A DNA stretch of 64,000 bases, taken from assembly GCA_963711065.1 (NCBI GenBank), contig CAVQCO010000005.1:62001-126000 (forward strand). Reading direction: 5' to 3'. The notes beneath the pieces are model-generated. The model was given only the letters and a program-made list of their open reading frames with translations, had not been told where the DNA came from and did no database searches. This DNA is from Bog-473 sp963711065. GTDB taxonomy: Bacteria > Actinomycetota > Acidimicrobiia > Acidimicrobiales > RAAP-2. Both the position numbers and the translations under genes were made by a program. Shown piece by piece: positions 29,158 through 37,927 of the stretch (positions are counted from its first letter, which is position 1; every line of letters starts with the position of its first letter).

Positions 29158-29784
29158 CTACGTCTCGCCCTCTGACGCTCCCCCACCTGCTGGGGTGATG
29201 CGGGTCTTGGCGGCGTTGAGGATCAGGCGGACCACGGCGCCGATGATGGCGAGGTCGAGCAGCATCTGCGCCGAGACGATCAGGCGTGCCGCGTCGGTAC
29301 GCGGCGTGATGTCGCCGAAGCCGACCGTCGAGAAGATCGTGATGGTGAAGTAGAGCGCCTTGGCGTGGTCGAGCGACTCGGTGAAGATCGCCGGGGTCTC
29401 GTGCGACAGGGCGAGGTAGATGGCGGAGAAGGCGACGAGGAACACCGCGATGACGACGCCGAGGGCCTCCACCGCCCGGAGCTCGGGCAGCTCGGCCATG
29501 CTGATGCGCCGGATCTGCCAGACGAGGACCGCTCCGACGACTGCGACGTCGACACCGAGACGGAGGAGGGCGCGCAATCCCGACTCACGGCCGATGGGAA
29601 TCACGAAGTAGGCGCCGAAGATGAGCACCCACGAGAGGGCGATGATGGCGGCCGAGCGCACCACGGCCCGCCGCCGGTGGGACTTCTCGAGGTCCGCCAG
29701 GCGCCGCGGCGTCGACGGGGTGCGGTCCCTCCGGCGGACCGGTGCGTCGGGACCGGCTCTGTCGGCGGGGCTCGTCTCCTCCAT
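29158..29784 (-). CDS. Two-pore-helix type potassium channel (Ion_trans_2)
   Basis: Small membrane channel of 208 residues. A basic cytoplasmic N terminus is followed by two helices (AAIIALSWVLIFGAYFVIP and a second near residue 75), a third (ALGVVIAVFLVAFSAIYLAL), the pore helix with the selectivity filter TVGFGD, and a last helix (LIVSAQMLLDLAIIGAVV). TVGFGD is a variant of the TVGYGD filter and is compatible with K+ selectivity. There is no RCK or TrkA domain, so gating is unknown. The start at ATG 29784 has a TAGCGT box 7 nt upstream and no ribosome site, pointing to a leaderless message. It marks the beginning of the high-GC metabolic half. Confidence 0.85.
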   Translation of the reverse strand: MEETSPADRAGPDAPVRRRDRTPSTPRRLADLEKSHRRRAVVRSAAIIALSWVLIFGAYFVIPIGRESGLRALLRLGVDVAVVGAVLVWQIRRISMAELPELRAVEALGVVIAVFLVAFSAIYLALSHETPAIFTESLDHAKALYFTITIFSTVGFGDITPRTDAARLIVSAQMLLDLAIIGAVVRLILNAAKTRITPAGGGASEGET

Positions 29785-29791
29785 GGGCCAG

Positions 29792-29797
29792 ACGCTA
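29792..29797 (-). promoter_or_regulatory. -10 box of a probable leaderless promoter (K+ channel gene)
   Basis: Read on the minus strand, TAGCGT is followed by 7 nt and then ATG 29784. The spacing places transcription start at the A of the start codon. Confidence 0.55.
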
Positions 29798-29850
29798 ACG
29801 AGACGGGACCCGGGCGTGGGGTATGGCGTCCCTATGGCCTCCTGCGGGGG

Positions 29851-30741
29851 TTAGGCGAGTCCCCGCACGATCGCCACCATCTTCTCCCCGCACTCCGTCG
29901 GGTTCTGTGCCACGGCGACGCCGGCGGCCGACAGCGCCTCCATCTTGGCCTGGGCCGTGCCCTGGGAGCCCGAGATGATCGCTCCGGCGTGGCCCATCTT
30001 GCGTCCCGGCGGGGCCGTGACGCCGGCGATGTAGGCCGCCACCGGCTTCGTCATGCTCGCCGCGATGAACTCGGCCGCCCGCTCCTCCTCGGAGCCGCCG
30101 ATCTCGCCGATCATCATCACGGCCTTGGTCTCGGGGTCGGCCTCGAAGGCGGCCAGGCAGTCGATGAAGTTGGTGCCGGGAACAGGATCGCCGCCGATGC
30201 CGACGCAGGTGGTCTGCCCGATGCCCTGCTGGGAGAGCTCGTGCAGGGCCTGGTAGGTCAGCGTCCCCGACCGCGAGACGATGCCGACGGGCCCCCCGGC
30301 CAGCGCGATGTCGCCCGAGGTGATGCCGATGTTGCACTTGCCGGGGCTGATGATGCCCGGGCAGTTGGGGCCGAGCAGCCGGGTGCCGGGGAACTCCTCG
30401 ACCAGGCGGTTGTAGGCCAGGGCCTCGTCCTGGGCCGGGATCCCCTCGGTGATGCAGACGATGAAGGAGATACCGGCGTCGGCCGCCTCCAGGATTGCGT
30501 CCGCCGCGCCCCGCGGCGGCACCGAGATGAACGATGCCGTCGCCCCCGTCTCCTTCACCGCCTCGGCCACCGACGCGTAGACCGGGATGCCCTCGATCTC
30601 CTCGCCGCCCCGCTTCGGGTTCGTGCCCCCCACGATCTTGGTGCCGTACGCCTTGTTGCGCAGGCCGTGGAAGAGCCCCTGGCTCGTCGGGCTGATGCCC
30701 TGGATCACGACCTTGGTCGTCTCGTCGACGAAGATGCTCAC
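29851..30741 (-). CDS. sucD: Succinyl-CoA ligase alpha subunit
   Basis: Subunit of the TCA-cycle enzyme that converts succinyl-CoA to succinate with formation of ATP or GTP. The 296 residues fit the family. The CoA-binding Rossmann part comes first (VVIQGISPTSQGLFHG). The phosphorylated active-site His lies in KMGHAGAIISG near residue 245, and GIGGDPVPGTNFIDCL and GEIGGSEEERAAEF are conserved. It follows sucC on the same strand with a 64-bp gap, as a normal sucCD pair; both subunits form the cytoplasmic heterodimer or tetramer. Confidence 0.97.
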   Translation of the reverse strand: MSIFVDETTKVVIQGISPTSQGLFHGLRNKAYGTKIVGGTNPKRGGEEIEGIPVYASVAEAVKETGATASFISVPPRGAADAILEAADAGISFIVCITEGIPAQDEALAYNRLVEEFPGTRLLGPNCPGIISPGKCNIGITSGDIALAGGPVGIVSRSGTLTYQALHELSQQGIGQTTCVGIGGDPVPGTNFIDCLAAFEADPETKAVMMIGEIGGSEEERAAEFIAASMTKPVAAYIAGVTAPPGRKMGHAGAIISGSQGTAQAKMEALSAAGVAVAQNPTECGEKMVAIVRGLA

Positions 30742-30805
30742 GTGTCTCGGTGTCCTCTCGGTGTCGGTCTCGGGGGGTCGAACTCGGTCTCGGGGCGCCC
30801 GCCGC

Positions 30806-31948
30806 CTAGGCCTTGGCCAGGGCGACGGCGTGGCGTGCCGCGTCGAGCATGGTGGGCTCGGCGATCAGGCTGTCCGACAGGTGGTCGGCCAGGAGGGCGC
30901 GGCCCTCGACGGCGTTGGTGCCGTCGAGGCGCATGACCACGGGCGAGCTGAGCTTCACCCGGCCGAGGGCCTCGATGATCCCCTTCGCCACCTCGTCGAC
31001 CCGCGTGATGCCGCCGAAGATGTTGACGAGGATGGACTTGACCGCCGGGTCGGCGTTGATCACCTCGAGGGCGGCGGCCATCACGTCCGCGTTGGCGCCG
31101 CCGCCGATGTCGAGGAAATTGGCCGCCTGCCCGCCCACCTGGGTGACGACGTCGAGCGTCGACATGGCGAGGCCCGCCCCGTTGGCGATGATGCCCACGC
31201 TGCCCGACAGCCCGATGTAGTTGAGGCCCTTCTCCTTGGCCATCTTCTCGCGTGGATCGACGTCGGAGTCGTCCGCGTACTCCTCCCACTCGGGGTGGCG
31301 GAAGGCGGCGTTCTCGTCGAGGGTCACCTTCGCATCGAGCGCGTGCACCTTGCCCTCGGGGGTGAGGATCAGCGGGTTGATCTCGGCCAGGTCGCAGTCG
31401 CCCTCCACGTAGCAGTGGTAGAGCCGGACGAGCAGCGTGGCCGCCTGCTCGCGCGCCTCGGGGTCGAGGTTGGCCCGGGCCACCCATTCGCGGGCCGTCT
31501 CCTCGCTCAATCCGGTCACGGGGTCGACGTGGAGCTTGGCGATGGCGTCGGGGTTGGTCTGCGCCACCTCTTCGATCTCGACCCCGCCCTCGGCCGACAG
31601 CATCCCGAGGTGCAGCTTGGCAGGACGGTCGAGCGTGAAGCTGGCGTAGTACTCCTTGGCGATGTCCGATGCGTGCTCGACCCAGAGCCGCTTCACGACG
31701 TGGCCCTTGATGTCGAGGCCGAGGATGTTCCCGGCGTGGAGGCGCACCTCGTCCGCGTTGTCGGCCAGCTTCACGCCGCCGGCCTTGCCCCGGCCGCCGA
31801 CCTTGACCTGTGCCTTCACCACGACCGGGTAGCCGGCCGCCTCGGCCTGCGCCACGGCCTCGTCCACCGTGTCGGCCACGCCGCCCGGCGAGGTCGGGAT
31901 GCCGAAGCGGGCGAAGTACTGCTTGCCCTGGTACTCGTAGAGATCCAC
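30806..31948 (-). CDS. sucC: Succinyl-CoA ligase beta subunit
   Basis: ATP-grasp beta subunit that binds the nucleotide and succinate. The 380-residue length is typical. It starts MDLYEYQGKQYFARFGIPTS, carries KAQVKVGGRGKAGGVK in the nucleotide-binding domain, AEINPLILTP at the metal site and NIFGGITRVDEVAKGI in the C-terminal CoA-ligase domain. It lies directly upstream of sucD, with a cobalamin-binding mutase subunit gene about 100 bp upstream on the same strand. Succinyl-CoA is the product of methylmalonyl-CoA mutase, so a metabolic link is plausible. Confidence 0.97.
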   Translation of the reverse strand: MDLYEYQGKQYFARFGIPTSPGGVADTVDEAVAQAEAAGYPVVVKAQVKVGGRGKAGGVKLADNADEVRLHAGNILGLDIKGHVVKRLWVEHASDIAKEYYASFTLDRPAKLHLGMLSAEGGVEIEEVAQTNPDAIAKLHVDPVTGLSEETAREWVARANLDPEAREQAATLLVRLYHCYVEGDCDLAEINPLILTPEGKVHALDAKVTLDENAAFRHPEWEEYADDSDVDPREKMAKEKGLNYIGLSGSVGIIANGAGLAMSTLDVVTQVGGQAANFLDIGGGANADVMAAALEVINADPAVKSILVNIFGGITRVDEVAKGIIEALGRVKLSSPVVMRLDGTNAVEGRALLADHLSDSLIAEPTMLDAARHAVALAKA

Positions 31949-32048
31949 TTGGGTGCTGTCTCCTTTGTCGGTGCGCTTGTCGCGAAGTCAGGTCGGGGGG
32001 CGTCGGGCGGCCGCTCGGGCCCGGCGCCGGGGTGTCCGCCGCGGTCGG

Positions 32049-32465
32049 TCAGGCCTCGAGGGCCTCCTCCCGGGCGTCGAGTGCGTCGGCCAGCCAGGAG
32101 CCGATGGAGTCGAGGGGCGCCCCGGGCGTGAAGACTGCGGCCACGCCCTCGTCCTTGAGCACCGGGATGTCGGCCTCCGGGATGATTCCCCCCACGATGA
32201 GGAGCACGTCCTCACGGCCGACGTCGGCCAGCAGCTTGACCACCTTGGGGACGAGGGTCAGGTGGGCCCCCGAGAGCAGGGACAGGCCGACGGCGTCGGC
32301 GTCCTCCTGCACGACGGCCTGGACCACCTGCTCGGGCGTCTGGTGCAGTCCGGTGTAGACGACCTCGAAGCCGCTGTCACGCAGCGCCCTGGCGATGACC
32401 TTGGCCCCCCGGTCGTGGCCGTCGAGGCCCGGCTTGGCCACGACTACCCGGTAGGGACGTTTCAT
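32049..32465 (-). CDS. Cobalamin-binding small subunit of a methylmalonyl-CoA-mutase-type enzyme
   Basis: Stand-alone B12-binding domain of 138 residues. It has DGHDRG (the DxHxxG motif whose His ligates cobalt), GLSLLSGAH (the SxL motif) and LLIVGGIIP (the GG motif). Stand-alone domains of this type pair with a separate catalytic subunit (methylmalonyl-CoA or related acyl-CoA mutases), which is not in this window. The exact mutase is therefore not known. A TATCCT box lies 10 nt before ATG 32465, so the message would have a leader of only a few bases. It precedes sucCD on the same strand, consistent with production of succinyl-CoA. Confidence 0.9.
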   Translation of the reverse strand: MKRPYRVVVAKPGLDGHDRGAKVIARALRDSGFEVVYTGLHQTPEQVVQAVVQEDADAVGLSLLSGAHLTLVPKVVKLLADVGREDVLLIVGGIIPEADIPVLKDEGVAAVFTPGAPLDSIGSWLADALDAREEALEA

Positions 32466-32537
32466 TGCGGTCCCAAGGATACGGATGGCCTGCTCCGGGC
32501 GCCAGACCGGCGGGGCCCGCAGGACCGCGAAACGAGG

Positions 32538-34976
32538 TCAGGCCTTGCGCAACGGCGTGGCCGAGAGCAGCAGGTTCTTCTTGCCGACCGTGTCGAAGTC
32601 GACCGTGGCCTGGGCCCGCGAGCCCTCGCCCTTGGCGCTGACCACCACGCCGCGGCCCCAGTGGTCGTGCACCACCTCGTCGCCCGGCGCCAGCCCCAGG
32701 TCCTCGGCGCCCGTGCTGCCCCGGGGTGCCGCCCGGCCCCCGGGGCGCGCCGCCGCGGCGCGCGCGGCCAGGGGGACGGCCGGGGCGAAGGTGGCGCCCG
32801 GCAGGTGCTCGTCGGCCGACACGGTGTCGTACCCCGTGCCCCGACGGGGCGACCCGAGCCCGACGTCGTCGACGAGGTGCGAGGGCACCTCGGTCACGAA
32901 CCGGCTCGGCATGGCCGGCTGTGTGCGCCCCCACGTCGTGCGCGACCACGCGTGCGAAATGGCCAGGTGGCGCCGCGCCCGGGTGATGCCCACGTAGAAG
33001 AGGCGGCGCTCCTCCTCGAGCTCGCTCGGCTCGGCCAGCGACCGGAAGTGCGGGAAGATCCCCTCCTCCAGCCCCACCACGAAGACGGCCGGGTACTCCA
33101 GGCCCTTCGCCGTGTGCAGCGTCATGAGCGAGACCCGCGTGCCGTCGCTGTCGAGCTCGTCGGAGTCCGCCACGAGGGCGACCGTCTCGAGGAAGCCCAT
33201 GACGTCGTCGAAGTCGGCGGCCTGGGTGGCCAGCTCGGCCAGGTTCTCTATGCGGCCGTCCGCCTCGTGGCTGTGCTCGGCGACGAGCTCGGCCAGGTAC
33301 CCGGTCCGGTCGGCCACCAGCTGCACGAAGTCGGCGGGGTTGACGGTCTGCACCAGCGGGCGCAGCTCGGCCAGCAGCCGCGCCAGCTCCTCGGCGCCCC
33401 TCAGCGCCTTGGCCGACAGGCCGGCCTCGGCCGCCCGGTCGATGGCCTCGGTGAAGGGCACGTGCTCGGTCTGCGCCCAGGCGGCCAGCCGGGACAGGGA
33501 GGTGTCGCCGATGCCGCGCTTGGGCACGTTCACGATGCGGCGCGCCGACACCTCGTCGTCGGGGTTGGCCAGCACCCGGACGTAGGCGAGGATGTCCTTG
33601 ATCTCCTTGCGGTCGTAGAACTTCGCCCCGCCCACCACCTTGTAGGGGATGCCGGTGAACTTCATGGACGTCTCGAGCGGGAGGCTCTGCGCGTTGGTGC
33701 GGTAGAACACCGCGACGTCCCCCCACGAGAGTCCCTCGGTGGTGTGCAGCCGCAGGATCTCGCTCGACACCCACGAGGCCTCGTCGCGCTCGTCCTCGGC
33801 CCGGTAGCGCTTGACCGGTCCGCCCGTGTCGCCGACGGTGAACAGCTCCTTGGGCTGGCGGCCGATGTTGTTGGCGATGACGGCGTTCGCCGCATCGAGG
33901 ATGGTCTGGGTGGAGCGGAAGTTCTGCTCGAGCATGATCGTGGTCACGTTGGGGAAGGCGCGCTCGAACTCCAAGATGTTGCGAATGTCCGCGCCCCGCC
34001 ACCGATAGACCGACTGGTCCGAGTCGCCGACCACGCACACGTTGCCGTGGGCCTCGCCGAGCAGCTTGACGATCTCGTTCTGCGCGTGGTTGGTGTCCTG
34101 GAACTCGTCGACCAGGATGTGGCGGAACCGTTCCTGGTACGACGCCCGCACGTCGTCGCACGCCTGGAGCAGGTTGGCCGTCACCATCAGGAGGTCGTCG
34201 AAGTCGAGGGCGTTCGCCGCCAGCAGGCGCTGCTGGTACTGCGCGTAGACGTCGGCGATGCGCTTGCGGAAGGGGTCGGGGCCGCTGCGCGCCTCCTCGC
34301 GGAAGGTCTCGAAGTCGACCAGCTCCGCCTTGGCCTGGCTGATCACGCCCTGCACGGCACGGGCGGGCAGGCGCTTCTGGTCGAAACCGAGCTCGGCGGT
34401 GATCATCTCGATCATGCGGCGCGAGTCCGTGTCGTCGTAGACCGTGAAGGCGGAGCGGTAGCCCAGCCGGTCGGCGTTCGTGCGCAGCATGCGCAGGCAG
34501 GCCGAGTGGAACGTGGAGACCCACATCTTCTCCGCCGGCGGCCCGACCAGGTCGGCCACCCGCGTGCGCATCTCGTCGGCGGCCTTGTTGGTGAACGTGA
34601 TGGCCAGGATCCCCCACGGCGGTGCGTCCCCGGTGGCCATCAGGTGGGCGATGCGCCGGGTCAGCACCCTGGTCTTGCCCGACCCGGCGCCGGCGATGAT
34701 GAGCAGCGGCCCGCCCCGGTGCTCGACGGCGGCGCGCTGGGGCAGGGTCAGGTCGTCGGTCAGCGCGGCCGGCCGGCCGGAGAAGGCGCCCGACGACGCC
34801 GCGCTGCGCCGACGGCGGCGCCGCCCGTCGTCCGCCCCCTCGGTCGTGGTGTGGGCTGCGTCGGCACCCTCTGCCTCGGCCGCGGCCGCCGCGCCGACCT
34901 CCTCGTCGGACAGCTCCGAGCGGCCCGAGGTGTCGAACAGCTGCCCGGTGTCGCCGCTCCCCGTAGCGGTGGTCAC
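32538..34976 (-). CDS. pcrA: ATP-dependent DNA helicase PcrA/UvrD
   Basis: Superfamily 1A 3'-5' helicase of 812 residues for DNA repair and replication restart. A polar 75-residue N-terminal extension rich in Asp, Glu and Arg precedes the core (LTLPQRAAVEHRGGPLLIIAG). Walker A is GAGSGKTRVLTRRI; VDEFQDTNHAQNEI is motif II (DEFQ), GDSDQSVYRWRGADI motif III, and TLHTAKGLEYPAVFVVGLE motif V/VI territory. The C terminus has a Tudor-like segment (GDEVVHDHWGRGVVV) as in PcrA proteins that bind RNA polymerase. GTG 34976 is the start and overlaps the guaA stop by four bases (GTGA). The upstream frame to 35219 is antisense-like sequence of guaA and is discarded. Confidence 0.95.
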   Translation of the reverse strand: MTTATGSGDTGQLFDTSGRSELSDEEVGAAAAAEAEGADAAHTTTEGADDGRRRRRRSAASSGAFSGRPAALTDDLTLPQRAAVEHRGGPLLIIAGAGSGKTRVLTRRIAHLMATGDAPPWGILAITFTNKAADEMRTRVADLVGPPAEKMWVSTFHSACLRMLRTNADRLGYRSAFTVYDDTDSRRMIEMITAELGFDQKRLPARAVQGVISQAKAELVDFETFREEARSGPDPFRKRIADVYAQYQQRLLAANALDFDDLLMVTANLLQACDDVRASYQERFRHILVDEFQDTNHAQNEIVKLLGEAHGNVCVVGDSDQSVYRWRGADIRNILEFERAFPNVTTIMLEQNFRSTQTILDAANAVIANNIGRQPKELFTVGDTGGPVKRYRAEDERDEASWVSSEILRLHTTEGLSWGDVAVFYRTNAQSLPLETSMKFTGIPYKVVGGAKFYDRKEIKDILAYVRVLANPDDEVSARRIVNVPKRGIGDTSLSRLAAWAQTEHVPFTEAIDRAAEAGLSAKALRGAEELARLLAELRPLVQTVNPADFVQLVADRTGYLAELVAEHSHEADGRIENLAELATQAADFDDVMGFLETVALVADSDELDSDGTRVSLMTLHTAKGLEYPAVFVVGLEEGIFPHFRSLAEPSELEEERRLFYVGITRARRHLAISHAWSRTTWGRTQPAMPSRFVTEVPSHLVDDVGLGSPRRGTGYDTVSADEHLPGATFAPAVPLAARAAAARPGGRAAPRGSTGAEDLGLAPGDEVVHDHWGRGVVVSAKGEGSRAQATVDFDTVGKKNLLLSATPLRKA

Positions 34977-36559
34977 TCCCACTCGATGGTCCCGGGCGGC
35001 TTCGACGTGACGTCGAGCGCCACCCGGTTGACGCCCTCCACCTCGTTGATGATGCGCGAGGCGATGCGCTCGACCAGGTCGTAGGGCAGCCGGGCCCAGT
35101 CCGCCGTCATGGCGTCGTCGCTCGTGACGGCCCGGATCACGACGGGGTAGGCGTAGGTGCGGCCGTCGCCCATCACCCCGACCGTGCGGACGGCCGGCAG
35201 CACGGCGAAGCTCTGCCACAGCTCACGGTAGAGCCCGGCGCGCCGGATCTCCTCGACCACGACGGCGTCCGCGGCGCGCAGGATCTCGGCCCGCTCGGGC
35301 GTCACCTCGCCGATGATGCGCACGCCGAGCCCCGGGCCGGGGAAGGGCTGGCGCCACACGATCTCGTGCGGCAGGCCGAGCTCCTCGCCCACCGCGCGCA
35401 CCTCGTCCTTGAACAGCAGGCGCAGCGGCTCCACGAGCTCGAACGCCAGGTCGTCGGGCAGCCCGCCCACGTTGTGGTGCGACTTGATGTTGGCCGCCGT
35501 GTCGCTCCCCGACTCGATCACGTCGGGGTACAGCGTGCCCTGCACGAGGAAGCGGGGCCCGGCGCCGGTGCCCGCGCCCGCCGCACCGCCCGCGCCCGCC
35601 TCCGCGCCCGTCCCGGCGCCGAGGTCGCGTGCCACCTCCTCGAAGATCCGGATGAAGAGCTCGCCGATGATCTTGCGCTTGCGCTCGGGGTCGGTGACGC
35701 CGGCCAGCGCGGCGAAGTAGCGGTCGGCCGCCTTCACGTGGACGAGGTCGACCTTGAACTGGCGGCGGAAGGTGTCCTCGACCTGGTCCGCCTCGCCCGA
35801 GCGCATCAGCCCGGTGTCGACGAAGACACAGGTCAGCTGGTCGCCCACCGCCTTGTGCACCAGCGCGGCCGCCACGGCGGAGTCCACGCCCCCGCTCAGC
35901 GCGCACAGCACGCGGTCGGAGCCCACCTGGGCCCGCACCGCCGCCACCTGCTGCTCGATGATGGAGACGTGGGTCCAGCCGGGCAGGCACCCGCACACGT
36001 CGATCAGGAAGTGGTCGAACACCTCGCCGCCGCGGTCGGTGTGCACCACCTCGGGGTGGAACTGCAGGCCGAAGAGGCGCCGCTCCGGGTCGTGGAGCGC
36101 GGCCACGGGGGCCCCGGGGCTCTGCGCCGTGGCTACGAAGCCCGGGGGGACGGCGGTGATGGCGTCGCCGTGACTCATCCACACCGAGGAGGTCGCCGGC
36201 CAGTCGGGGCACAGCGGCGAGGCACCCGTGAGCGACAGCTCGGTGCGCCCGTACTCGCCCTGCCCGGTGCGCGAGACCGTGCCGCCGAGCTGGAGCGCCA
36301 TGAGCTGCGCGCCGTAGCAGAGGCCGAGGATGGGGATCCCGAGGTCGTAGATGCCGGGGTCGATGGACGGGGCCGGCGTCTCGTAGACGGACTTGGGCCC
36401 CCCGCTGAAGACGATGCCCTTGGGAGCGCGCGCCCGGACCTCCTCGACCGAGATCGTCGCCGGCACGATCTCGGAGTAGACGTGCGCCTCGCGCACCCGG
36501 CGGGCGATCAGGCGGGCGTACTGGGCTCCGAAGTCGACGACGAGGACGGTGTCGGTCAG
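34973..36559 (-). CDS. guaA: GMP synthase (glutamine-hydrolysing)
   Basis: Converts XMP, glutamine and ATP to GMP. The N-terminal glutamine amidotransferase has ILGLCYGAQLMALQLGG (nucleophile Cys) and LQFHPEVVHT (His/Glu). The ATP-pyrophosphatase domain has CALSGGVDSAVAAALVHKA (P-loop), and the C-terminal dimerisation domain ends VTSKPPGTIEWE. No ATG, GTG or TTG fits the family start; the best start is CTG 36559, giving TDTVLVVDFGAQYARL right where homologues begin, with a CTGA overlap with the guaB3 stop. A 22-residue Gly/Ala insert (GAGTGAEAGAGGAAGAG, about residues 312-333) interrupts the synthetase domain. Length 528 aa. It overlaps pcrA downstream by GTGA. Confidence 0.95.
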   Translation of the reverse strand: MTDTVLVVDFGAQYARLIARRVREAHVYSEIVPATISVEEVRARAPKGIVFSGGPKSVYETPAPSIDPGIYDLGIPILGLCYGAQLMALQLGGTVSRTGQGEYGRTELSLTGASPLCPDWPATSSVWMSHGDAITAVPPGFVATAQSPGAPVAALHDPERRLFGLQFHPEVVHTDRGGEVFDHFLIDVCGCLPGWTHVSIIEQQVAAVRAQVGSDRVLCALSGGVDSAVAAALVHKAVGDQLTCVFVDTGLMRSGEADQVEDTFRRQFKVDLVHVKAADRYFAALAGVTDPERKRKIIGELFIRIFEEVARDLGAGTGAEAGAGGAAGAGTGAGPRFLVQGTLYPDVIESGSDTAANIKSHHNVGGLPDDLAFELVEPLRLLFKDEVRAVGEELGLPHEIVWRQPFPGPGLGVRIIGEVTPERAEILRAADAVVVEEIRRAGLYRELWQSFAVLPAVRTVGVMGDGRTYAYPVVIRAVTSDDAMTADWARLPYDLVERIASRIINEVEGVNRVALDVTSKPPGTIEWE

Positions 36560-37719
36560 TGCCCCATCCCCACACCCTGGGAGCGCTGGAAGAACTTGCC
36601 CTCGGTCTGCAGCGAGGGCGCCACCATGACCTCGGCCTTCTGGAACTCCTTGACCGTCTCGTAGCCGCACGTCGCCATCGCGGTGCGCAGCGCACCGAAC
36701 AGGTTCATGCGACCGTCGTTCTCGTGGGCCGGGCCGAGCAGGATCTCGCGCAGGCTGCCGCGCACCGACGTGCGCACCCGCGCCCCCCGGGGCAGCGTGG
36801 GGTGGAAGGTGGCCATGCCCCAGTGGAAGCCGCGCGCCGGCGCCTCCACGGCGGAGGACAGCGGCGAGCCGAGCATGACGGCATCGGCGCCGCAGGCGAT
36901 GGCCTTGGCGATATCGCCCCCCTTCGACATGCCGCCGTCGGCGATCACGTGCACGTAGACGCCCGTCTCGTCGAGGTGGCGCATGCGGGCGCCGGCCACG
37001 TCCGCGATGGCGGTGGCCTGCGGCACGCCGATCCCGAGCACGCCCCGGCTGGTGCAGGCGTTGCCCGGGCCGACGCCGACGAGGACGCCCACCGCGCCCG
37101 TGCGCATGAGGTGCAGGCCGGCCTGGTAGGAGGCGCAGCCCCCGACGATCACCGGGATGTCGAACTCGCGGATGAAGCGCTTGAGGTTGAGCGGCTCCGA
37201 GGTCTTCGACACGTGCTCGGCCGAGACGACCGTCCCCTGGATCACGAGCAGGTCGAGCTCGGCGGCCAGGATGGCGGGGGCCAGAGACTCGGTGCGCTGG
37301 GGGGTCACCGAGGCGGCGGTCCTGATGCCGGCCTCCTTCATGGCCCGGATGCGGGCGGTGACCAGCTCGGGGACGATCGGCTCCTGGTACATCTGCTGCA
37401 TGCGGGCCGTCGCCTTGTCGTCGTCGAGCTCGCGGATCTCGTCGAAGAGCGGGGTCGGGTCCTCGTAGCGGGTCCAGAGGCCCTCGAGGTTGAGGACGCC
37501 CAGGCCACCGAGGCGCCCGAGCTCGATCGCGGTCGCCGGGCTCATCACGCCGTCCATGGCGGCCCCCAGCACGGGCAGGTCGAAGCGGTAGGCGTCGATC
37601 TCCCAGGAGATGTCGACGTCCTCGGGGTCCCGGGTCCGCCGGCTCGGGACGATCGCGATGTCGTCGAACCCGTAGGCCTGACGCCCCGACTTGAAGATGC
37701 CGATCTCGATCTCAGCCAC
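36556..37719 (-). CDS. guaB3: GuaB3 family IMP dehydrogenase-related protein
   Basis: TIM-barrel protein of 387 residues related to IMP dehydrogenase but lacking the CBS pair. GTG 37719 is preferred over ATG 37737: GGAGG lies 8 nt before it, and homologues begin with the same IEIG sequence. The fingerprint is IVPSRRTRDPEDVD at the N terminus, GVGPGNACTSRGVLGIG with the active-site Cys of the IMPDH family, and IADGGMSKGGDIAKAI with the phosphate-binding loop. GuaB3 proteins are widespread in Actinomycetota next to guaA or guaB1; whether this one makes XMP or recycles another purine nucleotide cannot be judged here. The guaB3-guaA-pcrA order with overlaps suggests one transcript. A classical guaB is not in the window. 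Confidence 0.93.
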   Translation of the reverse strand: MAEIEIGIFKSGRQAYGFDDIAIVPSRRTRDPEDVDISWEIDAYRFDLPVLGAAMDGVMSPATAIELGRLGGLGVLNLEGLWTRYEDPTPLFDEIRELDDDKATARMQQMYQEPIVPELVTARIRAMKEAGIRTAASVTPQRTESLAPAILAAELDLLVIQGTVVSAEHVSKTSEPLNLKRFIREFDIPVIVGGCASYQAGLHLMRTGAVGVLVGVGPGNACTSRGVLGIGVPQATAIADVAGARMRHLDETGVYVHVIADGGMSKGGDIAKAIACGADAVMLGSPLSSAVEAPARGFHWGMATFHPTLPRGARVRTSVRGSLREILLGPAHENDGRMNLFGALRTAMATCGYETVKEFQKAEVMVAPSLQTEGKFFQRSQGVGMGH

Positions 37720-37927
37720 TTGCTCGCCCTCCGGCATTCGTGGGGCCGGTACGGCTCACGAACCACACCGGCATGTCTGACGACTCAATTGCGAACGCCG
37801 GGCCGACACGCCGACGATCCTCCATCCTACTCCGTGCCTGCTGCTCCCCCGGCTGCTTCCGGGCCCGAATTGCGGCCGGTGGCCGGCGGACCAGGCCCTG
37901 GGCCCGGGTTGGCGCGAGACTGCGCCG

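Noticed and set aside
32000..34617. Long alternative frames across pcrA on both strands
   Set aside because: They overlap a complete helicase with all motifs and have shadow composition.
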